Assembly (NCBI GenBank): GCA_933207985.1
Contig: OW240916.1
Location: forward strand, 137,314,832 to 137,378,831
Source of the DNA: Pelobates cultripes
Taxonomy: Eukaryota; Chordata; Amphibia; Anura; Pelobatidae
Direction: 5' to 3'
Length of the DNA: 64,000 nt
Each line of letters opens with the position of its first letter. Positions within the stretch are counted from its first letter, which is position 1. Below are positions 11,391-23,340 of the stretch, piece by piece. The notes beneath the pieces were generated by a model. It made no database searches. It was not told the DNA's origin and saw nothing but the letters and a program-made list of their open reading frames with translations. A program made the translations under genes and the position numbers.

Positions 11391-13988
11391 GCAATTTGTC
11401 AAAGTGACGCTACCTGTGTCACCATACGGACTTTTGTCAATTTGTAATGTTATTTCTGAATCAAATCTAGTGCTTACACAAACTAACCATAACCCAAACT
11501 GACCCTATCTAACTCTAATCTTAGCTGACTATAAATAACCCTAACAATAAACTGTTTAGTGGATTCATCCACACATTGGTCACAGGTGTCTCGGCTGGCA
11601 GCTAAGGTATGTCATGAATGTGATTAGCTCCCAGAATGATCAGACAGAGAGTCAACAAATGGTGGGTACAATAGATATTGTTGAAAAACCACTCTATTGA
11701 GGCAGCCAAAAGGAGCTCATTGACAGCTGAACATGGTGTTCACTCCTCCATCTTGGAACTCAATAGGAGTGCTGTGATTGGCTGACAGACCAGCCCCATG
11801 TCATGTGGCAGCCTTATTATGCTAATACTAGGCAGCTTGATACTGAATATTCATAGAGATGGCTTAGGGGACCTCAACATTCACGTTCAGTGAGGCATCA
11901 ATATGCTCATCTCAAGAAACCAGCCTGGTGATGAATGTGCATATGAGACAGCGTCATACCCTGGTATGGTGGCTGCCGTGAATGGCTTAGCACTAGAATG
12001 AATATTGATATTCCTGATTACCATGTGGAAATCCCAACTAAATAGATCTATTTAGCATATAAGAACACTTTAAACACAACACATTCTATCGGGCAAAACA
12101 TTTTGAAATAAATGTTGCACATTACGTTTTAAATAATTTTTCACTACAAAAACTTAATTTAGTAAGAAAAAAATAATTTAGTTATCAATCCATGTTAACT
12201 GTCCAGTTAGCATTCTTATTCAGACATTATAGTGGTGTATTCACTAAAAACAGAATTGTAAAGATTTAACTGCAAAATGTAGGTTAAAATAATCAAGGTA
12301 TGAGTCTAGTTGAGTTGCCGAAAATGTTCAATTCAGGTTTCTATTCACTATTTTTGATGGTTTTGGAATAAACCTGTGTACTTGAGGAAGGGTCATGTGA
12401 AGACAATTAGATGCAATAGACTGCACATCTATTGAAAGTTAAGCAGTCAAGTCAATAGTGGTTTTCATTGGAAAACACTGAATAGAGTCTTCATGTGCTT
12501 CCTGGTGATGAGCAGTGAGCTGTCGGCTCCTAGCAGTGACAAACTTGATTGTATTCAGATTACACTGCATGAATCTAACAAAATGTTGCCAAATATCATA
12601 TCAAAATGAGGATATTTTTTTTTCTGTGCTGTTTAAACGGGAAAGGTGTCTGTCATTAGATTTGGATACATTACAGTGCACTGCTGGTCATCTTTGGAAC
12701 TTTATTACTGTTTAACCCATTTTACATGTCATCTTCTAAAAGAGCGGTAAGATATTACCAGGTTAAATGCAGATTAATAACTTGCAATTTTGTAGCATAG
12801 TCATTTCTGCAATTGTTTAATTTTTACAATTTTTTGTATAGTTTCATAAGTTATTTTGTGCTGTCTTATTGGATTTGGAGGAAATTGAACTGATTAAACA
12901 AAGGGTAGGTTTACCCATTTTGTACAAGTGTATATAAATTGTTCCAATAAAAAAAAAAACATTGTAAGAATACCGTGAAGCATTCTTAATTAAAGTGTCA
13001 CACAAACTCAACAAATGATTGAGTCAATAGATTCATATGTGATCTCACATTTATTTTGCTGAAAATGTTTCATATTGTCTGTCTTTACTTGCACAACATT
13101 ACATGATAATCACATGTTTTTTACTTGTATAACATTACATGTGGAGTAGGTGGGGAGTGCTCAGTGATAGACATCTCAACTCTGATCCTTCTTGTGGCTC
13201 TGCTCTAGCATTGACTGTTGGCACAGTATAATGCCTGTATATCTCAATGCCCTTGCTCTGTAATTTAGTGACCTGGTTAATATAACTATGCTACCGGTCA
13301 CCCTACCTCTATATTATTAAGTAAAGATGACCGTGCAGTGGAGGCAATGCTCCTTGACTTTCACCATGGGACTCATGTATACATAATTCCCTGGTCTTTC
13401 TATACTGCAGAATTGGATATACACAATATTACCAGTTTATTTATTACAAAGTAAATTTTCCCCTGTGGGCTCCTAATTAAGTGCTGGCTCTGTGGGGTGC
13501 ATTGCCTCTGCTCAGGACGGTGATGGCATCTAAACATCTCACTGGCGCTCTGCTCTATTGGAACAGCAAGGGAGCTGCAGGTCTGCACCTTTGCCAGGAG
13601 CAAATCACTCCCAATGCTCCCTCACAGTCCTCGAGTAGAGTTCTACACCCAGTCAGAAGTCCACTGGAACACCAGGGAGATGGTAGATGAGCCCCTCTGG
13701 ACCACAAAGTCACAATGCCCCCCTCGCTGCTAAAAAGGTAAGCAGCAGCAGGCAAAAAAATAAATATATATATATATATATATAATACCGTGTATGGAGG
13801 CTTGACACAAACACACCTTCCCCACACTCATCACAGTCACCCCCATACAAACAGTCACTCCCCAAAACTCGCAAAAAACTTCCATACGCACAGTCACAGA
13901 CAAATCACAGTCTTGCAAATATATGCTCCCAGACACACACACAGGAATACATTCCAAACACACTTACAAATCTGAAATGTATGGTGCT
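11391..13988. other. No gene recognised; simple repeats near the right end
   Basis: Non-coding sequence without clear exons. A (TA)n tract lies at about 13763-13785 and a CA-rich stretch at about 13800-13975. An A-run after AATAAA at about 12948-12960 may be an old poly(A) tail, but no parent element is recognised. Confidence 0.5.
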
Positions 13989-14171
13989 TAAAGGGTGTTT
14001 AAAAAATTAGCGGATACCATCAAAACTAAATGTAAAAATATTATGGAGAAAAAATATTGGACCAACTAATTGAAAATGCAGGTAAATTTGATAAAGACAC
14101 TCTAATTAAAACAAAAAAGAAAGTGAAATTGAATCAGACCTCACATTATTTTAGACTTCAATAGAGAGAAT

Positions 14172-15409
14172 TTAAAGCGGGTCCCTGCGAGTGGGAGCTA
14201 TTCTACTAAACGGGGAATATAGGGTCCTGCTTGGCTCCCACCCATGAGTGGCAGGTGGGGGCCCTAAAAGACAATGGGGGAGACCTATTGTCCCATCCCA
14301 AACCCAGAAGCGGCGGGTGGGTTCCCTAAAAAACAAGAGGGGGGACCTATTGTCCTGGCCCCCACCCATGAGGGGGGTTGGTAGGGCTTTATTTTTTATT
14401 TTATTTTTGTGGGGGGGAAGGTGACTAGGGGCCTGTGTGTGTGGGGGTGGAAATTTTTACATTTAGCCCCCACCCGTCACCTAAGGTCGCCTAATAGGTC
14501 CTCCCCCCATTGACACTTAGGGCCCCCACATGCTGCTCATGGGTGGGGGCTGGAACAATAGGTCCCTTCCCTATTGTCTAGTAGGGCCCCCACCCACCAC
14601 TCATGGGTGGGGGACGGGACAATAGATGTGTGTCCCCCCTATTGTCTTTTAGGGACTCATGGGTGGGGGCAGGGTAAACAATAGGTCCCCCCTATTGTCA
14701 TTTAGGACCCCCACCCACCGCTAATGGGTGGGAGCCGTGGGGGGGGGGACCCTAGGTCCTCGTTTAGTTGAATAGCCCCCACTGGGTGGGGGCTCGGAAA
14801 GGACACTATGCCCCCCGTAATTTATTTGAATAGGTGCCACAGTGGGGTACTGTATTGGAGGGGAGGTTTTTGTTTTTTTTTATATTATTTTTACAACAGG
14901 GAGCAGCCACAGGCCACTCACTGTTTAGTAGACAGGGGCATTCAGAAGATTTCAATCTCCATTATGTTAATATGGGGGTCATACTGACCCTCATAGAGTG
15001 AGGGAGGATATGGGGGGCTTAGGAAGTGGCGGGGAGCACTGCTCCCTGCCGCTTCTGTTTTTACATATTACAAGGAGAGAGCTGCTAGCCGGTAGCTCCC
15101 TCCTTGTAATAAACAAATGAATGAATAGACGAAATTCCCATCTGAATTTTGGACAAAAGCAAATGCCCAAGTGTTTAACTGGGCAGCGCTATCTTGTGTG
15201 GGCAGATGACGTGTCCCACAAGGCCTTCATCTGCCCACACAAAGATGGCGGCACCCCGGACCTAGGTCCCGGCATTAAATAACGATAAAAAAAATAGTTA
15301 ATGTGGGGAACTAGGGGCATTTGGGGTGAATAGTGGGGCAATTAGAGGTAGTGGACTCGGGAGGGGTGTTAAGAACAAAACGGATGAGGCCATAACAGTG
15401 CCGCTTTAA
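14172..15409. mobile_element. TTAA-flanked element inserted in the Penelope-like remnant
   Basis: Left end TTAAAGCGG at 14172 and right end CCGCTTTAA at 15409 give TTAA flanks and inverted ends AGCGG/CCGCT. The coding remnant on both sides resumes across it. It is 1.24 kb, non-coding, and contains the minisatellite at 14210-14850 plus a hairpin around GCGGGGAGCACTGCTCCCTG (about 15031-15050). Confidence 0.7.
14210..14850. repeat. GC-rich minisatellite with self-complementary units
   Basis: Roughly 60-75-bp degenerate units made of CACCCATGAGTGG/CCACTCATGGGTG and GACAATAGGTCC/CCTATTGTC, so the units are themselves partly inverted. Located inside the TTAA element at 14172-15409. Confidence 0.75.
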
Positions 15410-15900
15410 GGGTTAAAAGAACTGGAACATATTGAAGAAATATCTTGTTTTGAATTAACTTCTTTCCAAACGCCCAAGAGTGGTCTTCAGTGGGGCTCCA
15501 AATATTAAGAACAGAATTTCTAAAGGTTATATCAAGAGGGCACCAAAATTAAAATTTCTAAATAATGAGAAACTTTTTTATTATTGTAATAATTGCCATG
15601 CATATACAAGTACCAAACTGAAATTTACGAGCTAGATCACCAAGATTGCCTCATATAGTAAGAATATAAGTTATGATATCAAAGATTTAATAACTTTTTT
15701 CAATGTTAATATATGTCTTGGAATGACAGTGCAGGCTCCAGTACGTGGGCAGAACCAAGAGAAAACTGTCCATTAGAATAAATGAACAACTCAGGAGCAT
15801 CAAGGATAAGCACATAAAACATTTATTACTGGCTCATTTTGTTTTATGCCATAATGCAGACACAAGCCTACTGAAATCTGGAGCCATTTCATGTCGCTCT

Positions 15901-16280
15901 TAAGTTTGTTTTACATTCTTTATATTTTTTCTTTTTTTTTTTACACCCCCACCACAGTGGGATCTGTCCCAAACTTAGCTTACTTACATTATAGAGTCAC
16001 AATTAGGGCAGTCCCTTTATATTCAACAATTATATTTCGTCAATGTCCACTATTATGTTCTGCTAAATATGCATTATAATATTGTTTCATGTATATTATA
16101 AAATGTGAATCCTGTCTTCAAGATGGTACCTGTGCATATATATTTTGTTTCATGCAATATACACAAAATAAGGAATATTAAAAACAAATAGTGTTACTAT
16201 TAAAAAGAATTGGAGAGGAAAAGACCTACATCAAGCACTAGCGCAAATGGAAATGGAAAAACTAGTAACGCCACGAGCCC
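15901..16280. other. No gene recognised
   Basis: T-rich and A/T-rich sequence after the Penelope-like remnant; it may include that element's eroded 3' end, but no motif supports a call. Confidence 0.4.
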
Positions 16281-16764
16281 TGATAGGGATACTGTAGGTA
16301 CCCAGACCACTTCAGCTCATTGAAGTGATCTGGGTACAATGTCCCATCATCCTTTACCCTGAGCATGTAATTATTGCAGTTTTTGTAAACTGCAATAATT
16401 ACCTGCTAGGGTTAACTCCTCCTGTAGTTGCTGTCTACCAGACAGCCACTAGAGGGACGTCTGGGGTCGAAGGCCTAAATGACGCTGGAGGTCCTCACGT
16501 TATGCATGAGGACTTCCAGCGTCACCAGAATCCCCATAGGAAAGCATTAAATAATGCTTTCCTATGGGGAAATCCTAAAGCGAGAGCGGACATTACCGTG
16601 CTTGCGTATTAGGTCTCAAGCGTGGGTGGAGCCTAGCACTGGACCCAGGTAAGTGGCAGAAGGGGGTTATTAACCCCTTCTGTGCCTGGGAGAGCTTGAC
16701 AGAGGGGGAAGCTATAGTGCCAGAAAAACGAGTTTGTTTTCCTGGCACTATAGTTTCCATTTAA
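16281..16764. mobile_element. Multi-hairpin TTAA MITE, reverse orientation
   Basis: Left end TGAT-AGGGATACTGTAGG (TTAA decayed) and right end CTATAGTTTCCAT-TTAA (16761-16764). Inside is a chain of palindromes: ACCACTTCAGCTCATTGAAG, TAATTATTGCAG/CTGCAATAATTA, GCTGGAGGTCCTCA/TGAGGACTTCCAGC, GGAAAGCATT/AATGCTTTCC, and CAGAAAAACGAGTTTGTTTTCCTG. Non-coding. Confidence 0.8.
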
Positions 16765-17183
16765 TGCTGATTTCAAACTGCATAGCTTTATATTTTTTTC
16801 TTCCTTCCCTGCAACTTTGTATAAAATGATACCGGTCAATCTGTTAAAGAGGATTAAATGTGCAGTTGTATGTTATGTAACAGATGAGTGGGTGAATTTA
16901 ATGCCTTATGTATAAGGTATTGTTGTATAGGAGCTGCCATGGCGGTATGGAAATGCTATAATAACCTGTCATGTACCAACCAAAATGGGTAATCTCAAGA
17001 ATAGGGTCTCACTATGAACCAGTGTGATGCTGAACAAATGAGTGGGTCAATTTATACATGGCAGCTACTCAAATAGAAGACCAATTTTTAGAGTTAAGTT
17101 TATTAAGGTTAAGGTCTATATCACAACCATTTATTCTGCGTTTTTGTTTTATTCAAAATTCTTTATTTAGCAATTTTTCTAAA
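16765..17183. other. No gene recognised
   Basis: A/T-rich spacer between two related MITEs. Stretches near 16865-17060 have repeated phrases (GATGAGTGGGTGAATTTA and TGAGTGGGTCAATTTA) that look like an old local duplication. Confidence 0.4.
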
Positions 17184-17680
17184 TTAAAGGACCACTCTAG
17201 GCACCCAGACCACTTCAGCTTAATGAAGTGGTCTGGGTGCCAGGTCCAGCTAGGGTTAACCCATTTTTTCATAAACATAGCAGTTTCAGAGAAACTGCTA
17301 TGTTTATGAATGGGTTAAGCCTTCCCCTATTTCCTCTAGTGGCTGTCTCATTGACAGCCACTAGAGGCGCTTGCGTGCTTCTCACTGTGATTTTCACAGT
17401 GAGAGCACGCCAGCGTCCATAGGAAAGCATTATGAATGCTTTCCTATGTGACCGGTTGAATGCGCGCGCAGCTCTTGCCGCGCGTGTGCATTCAGCCGGG
17501 GGAGGGAGGAGGATCGGAGGAGGAGAGCTCTCCGCCCAGCGCTGGAAAAAGGTAAGTTTTAACCCCTTTACCCCTTTCCAGAGCCGGGCGGGAGGGGGTC
17601 CCTGAGGGTGGGGGCACCCTCAGGGCACTATAGTGCCAGGAAAACAAGTATGTTTTCCTGGCACTATAGTGGTCCTTTAA
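17184..17680. mobile_element. Multi-hairpin TTAA MITE, best-preserved copy
   Basis: TTAA-AGGACCACT at 17184 and AGTGGTCCT-TTAA ending at 17680 give perfect 9-bp inverted ends with exact TTAA flanks. Successive hairpins: ACCACTTCAGCTTAATGAAG, ATAGCAGTTTC/GAAACTGCTAT, CTCTAGTGGCTGTC/GACAGCCACTAGAG, CTCACTGTGATTTTCACAGT, AGGAAAGCATT/AATGCTTTCCT and TTTTCCTGGCACTATAG at the right end. T2/Kolobok-like or piggyBac-like by its target; non-coding. Confidence 0.9.
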
Positions 17681-18229
17681 CAAGAGTAACAATAAGAAAG
17701 GAAAAAACAAGTAATGAATTATTACACACCATGGATCGAGTGTATGCAAGTATTGGAACACATCATAAAGTAGTAGCAACTAAGTTTAAACATAGTGGTT
17801 GTCAATAGGAGCCCATTAGCCAAGGTTCCTATAACAAACCATGAACGCGGCATGGGACTTCACTGATAACGAAGAGCAAGTTCAGTAAAGCAACTAACGG
17901 GGCAGTAGATGCAAGTAATAGCACTTCAAGGGAAAATGCTCTGCTTCTCGAACTGATTTAATTTCAGTAAGAGTGTGGACCATGTGTTTGTCCTTGATTT
18001 TATGGATGATAGGGTCATCTTAGATAGGGGAAGTTTTAACTGGAGGAGTGGGAGTAGGAGTGGGAGTGGGATGACTAAGTGTGGACCCACAAAAAGGGGT
18101 CGGTCCATCACCAGGGTTCCCTATCCCCGCAGCCCAAGCCCAAAATCCAAGGGTGAAGGTAGGAAGAGGGGGTAAAGAAAGAGGGAAAGAAGACAGGGAA
18201 ATGGGCAATAGAATGGCCACCGTGAGACT

Positions 18230-19625
18230 CTAATTTAAGTCAAGAAAATGCGCTGGGAAATGTGTGTGTTCTGTGATTGGAGGATGTGTTACCTGGGGAG
18301 ATAAGTGCCTCCATTGAGCCAGGGGTCCAATGTTTTGTGAAAAAGCTTCAAGTTGTAATTTGGTGATTTTCTTTCATTTTTGGGGCTAGACCAGAGTTCC
18401 ACAATTGCCCTTCAAGTGGCTAAAGAAATTCTAGCAGCAAGTTTGTTTTCATTTCTGGTTTTTACAGCAATAGGGCCCATGGGTGTAATGGGAAAGGTTT
18501 TTGTTGGATTATGGAGAGTCGGGCTGTAATTCTTTTTCCAGAGTTTTGGGCATGACCACCAAAAGTGATGGAATGTGCCTGCTTCACCACAAGATTTCCA
18601 GCATAAATTATTAGACAGACGTTGCAGTGTGTCAGATGCCACCGAAAGAGCATTAAATATGCCTGTTTGAGTTGGGTAATACAGATGGTGATGGAGGTTA
18701 TAGATGAACATATCTCAGACCAGTCAGTGGGGTCGTCGGCAGACCCTAGGTCTTTTTCCCAGGCTTGGATATAGGGTAGAGAGAGGTGAGAGTGATGAGT
18801 GGCTGGGAAGGTGTAAATATCTCAGATTTTATCTTGTCTGGAAGGGGATTGTTAACAGTCTTGTTCGAATCCGGTCAGTGAGGTCACTGCTAGTTTAATA
18901 GTCTAGGATATACTGGGTAGTTGAATAAATTTAAAGTAGTCAAAGGTGGTGAGAGCTGTTGTGTCTGGGAGATCTGCAAATTCCAGAATTTTCCCATTAG
19001 GGTATAAGTGGCCTAGCCATGTAATGTTTCTATCTTCAATGTAAATGTAGTATTTTAGATTGAGGCCCAGGGGAAGTGCTTATTTTGGAGAATAGGGGTT
19101 AAGAGTGAAAGGCAAGAGAAGAGATCATTTCTCTTTCAGCCTATCCCAAAGGTCAACTGAATGTGATACTGTAAGAAGTATTTGGGGAGGTATAGGTGTA
19201 AACTGTCTGGGGAGCCAAATGTATAAGAAGGGTGATTAAAACCAAAGGTTAAGTGATCCAGGTATACCCATCTTTTTTTTACCTGGTGGTAAGTGCCAGT
19301 TTCGGATCTGAGTTAAGTGGGCTGCCTGCAGGTAATGGATGAAGTTGGGAAGACCGAGCTCCCCCAAGTTTCGTGGAATGTACAGGGTCATTCTGTGAAC
19401 ATGTGGTTTGCACTATTCTAAATAAATGTATCTATTGCCAATTGAAATGTGTGCAAATCAGTCTTTTTGAAAGGGATGGCTAAGGCTTGAATAATGTAGA
19501 GAAATCTGGGAAGCAGATTCATTCTAATGGAGGCAACCCGGCCTGGCCATGAGATGCCAAGAGGACCCCATTGACTCAATTCTTGATGTGCTGTACACAG
19601 GGGGGAGCATAGTTAGCCTCAAATA
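18230..19625 (-). pseudogene. L1 ORF2 C-terminal part (antisense, decayed)
   Basis: Minus-strand translation gives the L1 RT-thumb block LGELGLPNFIHYLQAAHL (about 19320-19390) and the C-terminal Cys-rich block NNLCWKSCGEAGTFHHFWW (about 18550-18620). These align with LRGGLALPDFEKYYQ and CWRCEEAVDTFKHIWWDC of the better copy at 40-48 kb. Frameshifts and stops are present. The right side is cut by the hAT element at 19634. Confidence 0.8.
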
Positions 19626-19727
19626 AGGTGGAGCAGTGGCGTCACTAGGGGGGGGCCAGAGGGGGCCATGGCCCCCCCTAGATCAGGCTGTGCCCCCCTT
19701 TGTGCCCCCCCAACTGGAAATGAACTT

Positions 19728-20045
19728 ACTGCTCGCTGGGCTCCCTCCATGCTACTGAGAGCCCAGCCCCTGAGCAGATGGATCCTGCAGGCAGGGGAAT
19801 TCCCCAGCCTGTAAACATGGAGAGACACTGGAGGGAGGAGGGAAGCAGGCTGTGCTCACTGAAGGGGAGGAGGAACCATTGTCCAGCCTGCAGGAAGTCT
19901 CCCCTTTGTTTCTGCTGGGGGAGCAGGAGAGCGGTGCACAGTGAGCACAGCCTGCTTCCTGCTTCCTCCTCCCTCCAGTGTCTGTGCGTGTTTACAGGCA
20001 GGGGCTGGGCTCTCAGTAACATGGAGGGAGCCCAGCCAGCAGTAA
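19728..20045. repeat. Long imperfect palindrome inside the hAT element
   Basis: Left arm begins TTACTGCTCGCTGGGCTCCC and right arm ends GGGAGCCCAGCCAGCAGTAA. Further matching blocks include GAGAGCCCAGCCCC/GGGGCTGGGCTCTC and GCAGGCTGTGCTCAC/GTGAGCACAGCCTGC. The centre is near 19890. This explains the long open frames on both strands here. Confidence 0.88.
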
Positions 20046-20109
20046 GTACTGAATGGATCCTCCTCCACAGCCCTAGCACAGGGATGGCCCACATGGAGCC
20101 CAAGGGGGC

Positions 20110-20790
20110 TGATCATATTGTGTATGTTTGTGTGTGTATAAAGTGTGACTAAACTGGTGTGAGTTACATTGTGTGTGTGTATAGTTCAGTAAGAGTGTGT
20201 GTTAGTGAGAGTGTGAGACATTGTGTGTGTGTGTATACTAAATAGTGTGTGTTAGTGAGAGTGTAAGATATTGTGTGTGTGTGTGTATACTGAATTGTGT
20301 GTGTTAGTGAGAGTGTGAGACATTGATTGTGTGTGTGTATACTGATTAGTGTGTGTTAGTGAGAGTATGTGTATACTGAATAGTGTGTGTTAGTGAGAGT
20401 GTGAGACATTGGGTGTGTATACTGAATAGTGTGTGTTAGTGAGAGTGTGAGACATTGTGTGTGTATACTTAATAGTGTCAGTGACATTATGTGTATACTT
20501 AACAGTGTGTGTTAGTGAGATTGTGGCACATTGTGTGTATACTTAATAATAGTGAGTGTTAGTGGGAGTGTGTGACATTGTGTGTATACTTAATAGTGTG
20601 TGTCAGTGACGTGTGTATACGTAATAATAATGTGTTAGTGTGTGACATTGTGTGTATACTTAATAATAGTGTGTGTTAGTGAGTGTGTCAGTGACATTGT
20701 GTATATACTTAATACGTGTGTTAGTGAGAGTGTGTGACGTGTGTATACTTCAGTAAGTAGTGTATGTTAGAGTGTGTGCGAGTGACTATG
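20110..20790. repeat. TG-rich minisatellite, GTGTGTTAGTGAGAGTGTGA units
   Basis: Tandem units of about 40-50 bp containing GTGTGTATACTTAATAGTG and GTTAGTGAGAGTGTGAGACA. Cargo of the hAT element at 19634-22947. Confidence 0.9.
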
Positions 20791-21407
20791 CGACCAATTA
20801 TATTCATAATACATTTGATAGATTATAATGAAAAAAGTTTCTTACAGTGAACCTGTTAGACAGGTTCACTGTAACATTAATTAACGTAAACCCATTACTA
20901 TAAATTAAATCCCACAATATTATAAATAAAATCCCACCAAATTAATGAAAATATTATCACAGCTATAAATTATATATTTAATGTAAAATGTATCCCAACA
21001 TGCAAAAATGCATTTCAGGGAGGTGGCTTCACAATTTACTACGCCACCCCCGTGCACATGTGCGGTCACTCCACCTCCCCCTGACATGCTTGCGCTCACT
21101 CCCCCCCCCCTCCACCAACACACACAGACACACAGATATGCGTACTGGCACATACACACACTCTGGCACATACACACTGACACACAGATACACACATTGA
21201 AATGCACACTGGCACATACATTCAGATACACACACTGAAACACACACAGATACACACACATATTGACATGCACAGAAGTCATACTTTATAGATTTGATTG
21301 TGTGTGTGATTTCCGGGATATTATGTATGATCTGCGGGTGTCAGGGAACCGCATTCAACATGCGAGAGTCTCCCCAACTACCGGGAGACATGGGATGTCT
21401 GGTATTT

Positions 21408-22260
21408 GGCAGTATGTGTGTATGGATGTATGTATTAGGCACTGTGCGTGTATGGGTGTATGTATTAGGCAATATATGTATTGTGCAATATGTGTGTGCA
21501 GATGGATGTATTAGGCAGTGTGTGTGTATGGATGTAAGTATTCAGTGAGTATGTATTAGGCAGTGTGCGCTTATGGGTCTATGTATTAGGCAATATGTGT
21601 GTATAAATGGATGGATGGATGTATTAGGCAGTGTGTATGTATGGGTTTGTATGTATTAGGCAATATGTGTGCAGGAGCAGAGAAAACAGAGAGGAGCAGA
21701 ACAAGCAGAGAAGAGGCAGCGCAGAGCAATTAGAGAGGACAAGAGCAGAGAGGAGCAGAGCAAGTAGAGAGGAGCGGAGCATAGTAAGAAGAGAAAGGCA
21801 GAGCAAGTCGAGAGTGGCGGAGCAGAGCAAGCAGAGAGGAGTAAAAGCAGACCATGCAAATAGAAGCACAGCAGGCAGAGAGGAGGCAGAGCAGAGCAAG
21901 CATAGAGGAGCAAGAGCAAAGGAGGCAGAACAGATCAAGCAGAGAGGAGCAGGTATTGTGGCCCGCTGCCTCTGCCACATCTAGGTTCTGAGAAAAGTGA
22001 ATTAATTGCACTGATTACAGTGAGTGGTGTGAGTGTGACAAAGGTTACTTACTCCTGATTGCAGACAGTGAGTGGTATGACAGTGGCACTTACTCCTGAT
22101 TGCAGACATTGAGTGGTATGACAGTGGCACTTACTCCTGAGATTGCAGACAGTGTTGTGACAGTGTCACCTTACTTACCAGAGATTGCAAACAGTTTGCA
22201 GTGCGGCCCCACATAAGGTGTGAAACCTTACCTACCTGAGAGTGCAATTTGCAGAGGGAC
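21408..22260. repeat. Three adjacent tandem-repeat blocks
   Basis: About 21408-21660: units with ATGGATGTATGTATTAGGCA. About 21665-21955: purine-rich GCAGAGAGGAGCAGAGCAAG units, which make a Glu/Arg/Ser-rich artefactual frame. About 22020-22260: units of roughly 50-60 bp containing GATTGCAGACAGTG and GACAGTGGCACTTACTCC. All lie inside the hAT element. Confidence 0.85.
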
Positions 22261-22833
22261 TGAGTGAGCGGAGCAGACACTCCAGACAGTGGCACTACTA
22301 CTGTAAGTAACGTGAACTTTAATTGCAGCTTTTGAGTAAATGATATGCATGTACCCAGGATTCCATATTGTGAGCAAGAGAATGAAACAAGTAATTTTAG
22401 TTTGTGTTGGTATAGTATTCACCAACTATAGGTCAGGGCACAAACTTTAGTGCCAACCATTTTTAATTGTTCATGGAAGTGGAGCTAAATCTGCTCTTCT
22501 TACAGTAAAAATTCACTTGAATTAGCATTTCAAAATACAACTTTGTGTCACTTTAAAATGCTTAAACTGTAGCGTAGAGAATACACTGTTAAGTGACCAT
22601 TTTCTATGTATGTGAAATATTTATATGGAAGTGTTAATTTAAATTCCCTTCAAATTGCATGTTGTAAATTATTTTTAATAATATATATATATTTTTTTAA
22701 ACTAGTTTTGTAACAATTCTGGCATCATGAGATATTGTTACAATTGCATCTCTAAAGCAGACTTAAGCATATTTATCAAGGTGCTGGAAATCTGAATTTT
22801 GTTAACTTTTAAATGTTCTTCACGCGTGTGTGT

Positions 22834-22873
<40 letters not shown>

Positions 22874-22955
22874 TGTAATTGCCCCCCTACTTCTGTCCCC
22901 GGCCCCCCATGTGCCCCCCCTAAATATGAATGCTGGAGACGCCACTGAGGTGGAG

Positions 22956-23194
22956 CTGTCAGATGTCAGCTTGATATCCAGGTATCATATGGCTGTAGGA
23001 CAGATACAGAATGGAAAATGGGACTTAAGGTTTTGCAGGGTAGTATTGTTGAGATCAAGTGGTAGTTTTGCCAGTTTTGGAGAGATTTAAGTGGAACCTA
23101 GAAATGTTGGAATAAGTTTGAAGTACGCTCAAAAGAGCAAGAAGGGCTGGTACAGGGTTTGTTAGTGTCAACAATATATTCGCATATACGGAGA
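22956..23194 (-). pseudogene. L1 ORF2 RT fragment with decayed YADD motif
   Basis: Minus strand reads VYANILLTLTNPVPALL from about 23190, corresponding to the YADD box (YADDLLFIVTSPESTLQ in the copy at 41-43 kb), followed by SVLQTYSNISRFHLNLSKT (compare FETYGRVSNLQINFSKSK). The catalytic DD is changed to N-I, so it is inactive. Confidence 0.75.
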
Positions 23195-23202
23195 CTTTAA
23201 AG

Positions 23203-23338
23203 CAGGGATGGGGAACCTTCAGCCCTCCAGATGTTTTGGACTACATCGCCGATAATGCTCTTACAGCCATAATGCTAGCAAAGCATTAAGGGAGATGTAG
23301 TCCAGAACATCTGGAGGGCCGAAGGTTCCCCACCCCTG
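23203..23338. mobile_element. Palindromic hAT MITE
   Basis: Ends CAGGGATGGGGAACCTTC and GAAGGTTCCCCACCCCTG form a 136-bp hairpin. Flanks CTTTAAAG (23195-23202) and CTTTAACC (23339-23346) match at 6 of 8 positions, consistent with a hAT duplication partly overwritten by the adjacent TTAA MITE. Confidence 0.8.
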
Positions 23339-23340
23339 CT

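Larger units (their letters stand above)
13989..15900 (+). pseudogene. Diverged Penelope-like element remnant, GIY-YIG region
   Basis: After the nested TTAA element (14172-15409) the plus strand encodes, across several frames, the same order of motifs as the intact Penelope-like copies at 54-61 kb. A Cys motif reads FYYCNNCH (about 15577-15600), then an SYDIKDLI-like block that matches SYTIKEFI, then RINEQLRSIKDKH (about 15777-15815, compare RLAEHCCNIRRG), and HFVLCHNADTSLLK (about 15835-15880, compare HFLIHNKDPTLLK). The Y-YG core of the nuclease is eroded. The part left of the insertion (13989-14171) is probably upstream sequence of the same element. This is an older family than the copies at 51-63 kb. 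It is a dead relic. Confidence 0.7.
19634..22947. mobile_element. 3.3-kb non-autonomous hAT element with exact 8-bp TSD
   Basis: Terminal inverted repeats CAGTGGCGTC (19634) and GACGCCACTG (ends 22947), flanked by AGGTGGAG at 19626-19633 and 22948-22955. It splits the antisense L1 ORF2. No transposase is recognisable. Its content is a long palindrome (about 19728-20045), a TG-type minisatellite (20110-20790), GTATTAGGCA-type repeats (21408-21660), purine-rich repeats (21665-21955), a GATTGCAGACAGTG repeat (22020-22260) and a CA tract (about 22837-22869). All open frames in it are repeat-derived. Confidence 0.93.

Noticed and set aside
12930..12965. AATAAA followed by an A-run as the klf9 polyadenylation site
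   Set aside because: It lies 8 kb downstream and beyond several MITEs; an old retroposon tail is at least as likely, so no call was made.
19726..20152. Overlapping 120-codon frames on both strands
   Set aside because: Both come from the two arms of a long palindrome in the hAT element and resemble each other for that reason.
21624..21984. Arg/Glu/Ser-rich and Leu/Cys-rich frames on opposite strands
   Set aside because: Purine-rich tandem repeat read on two strands.
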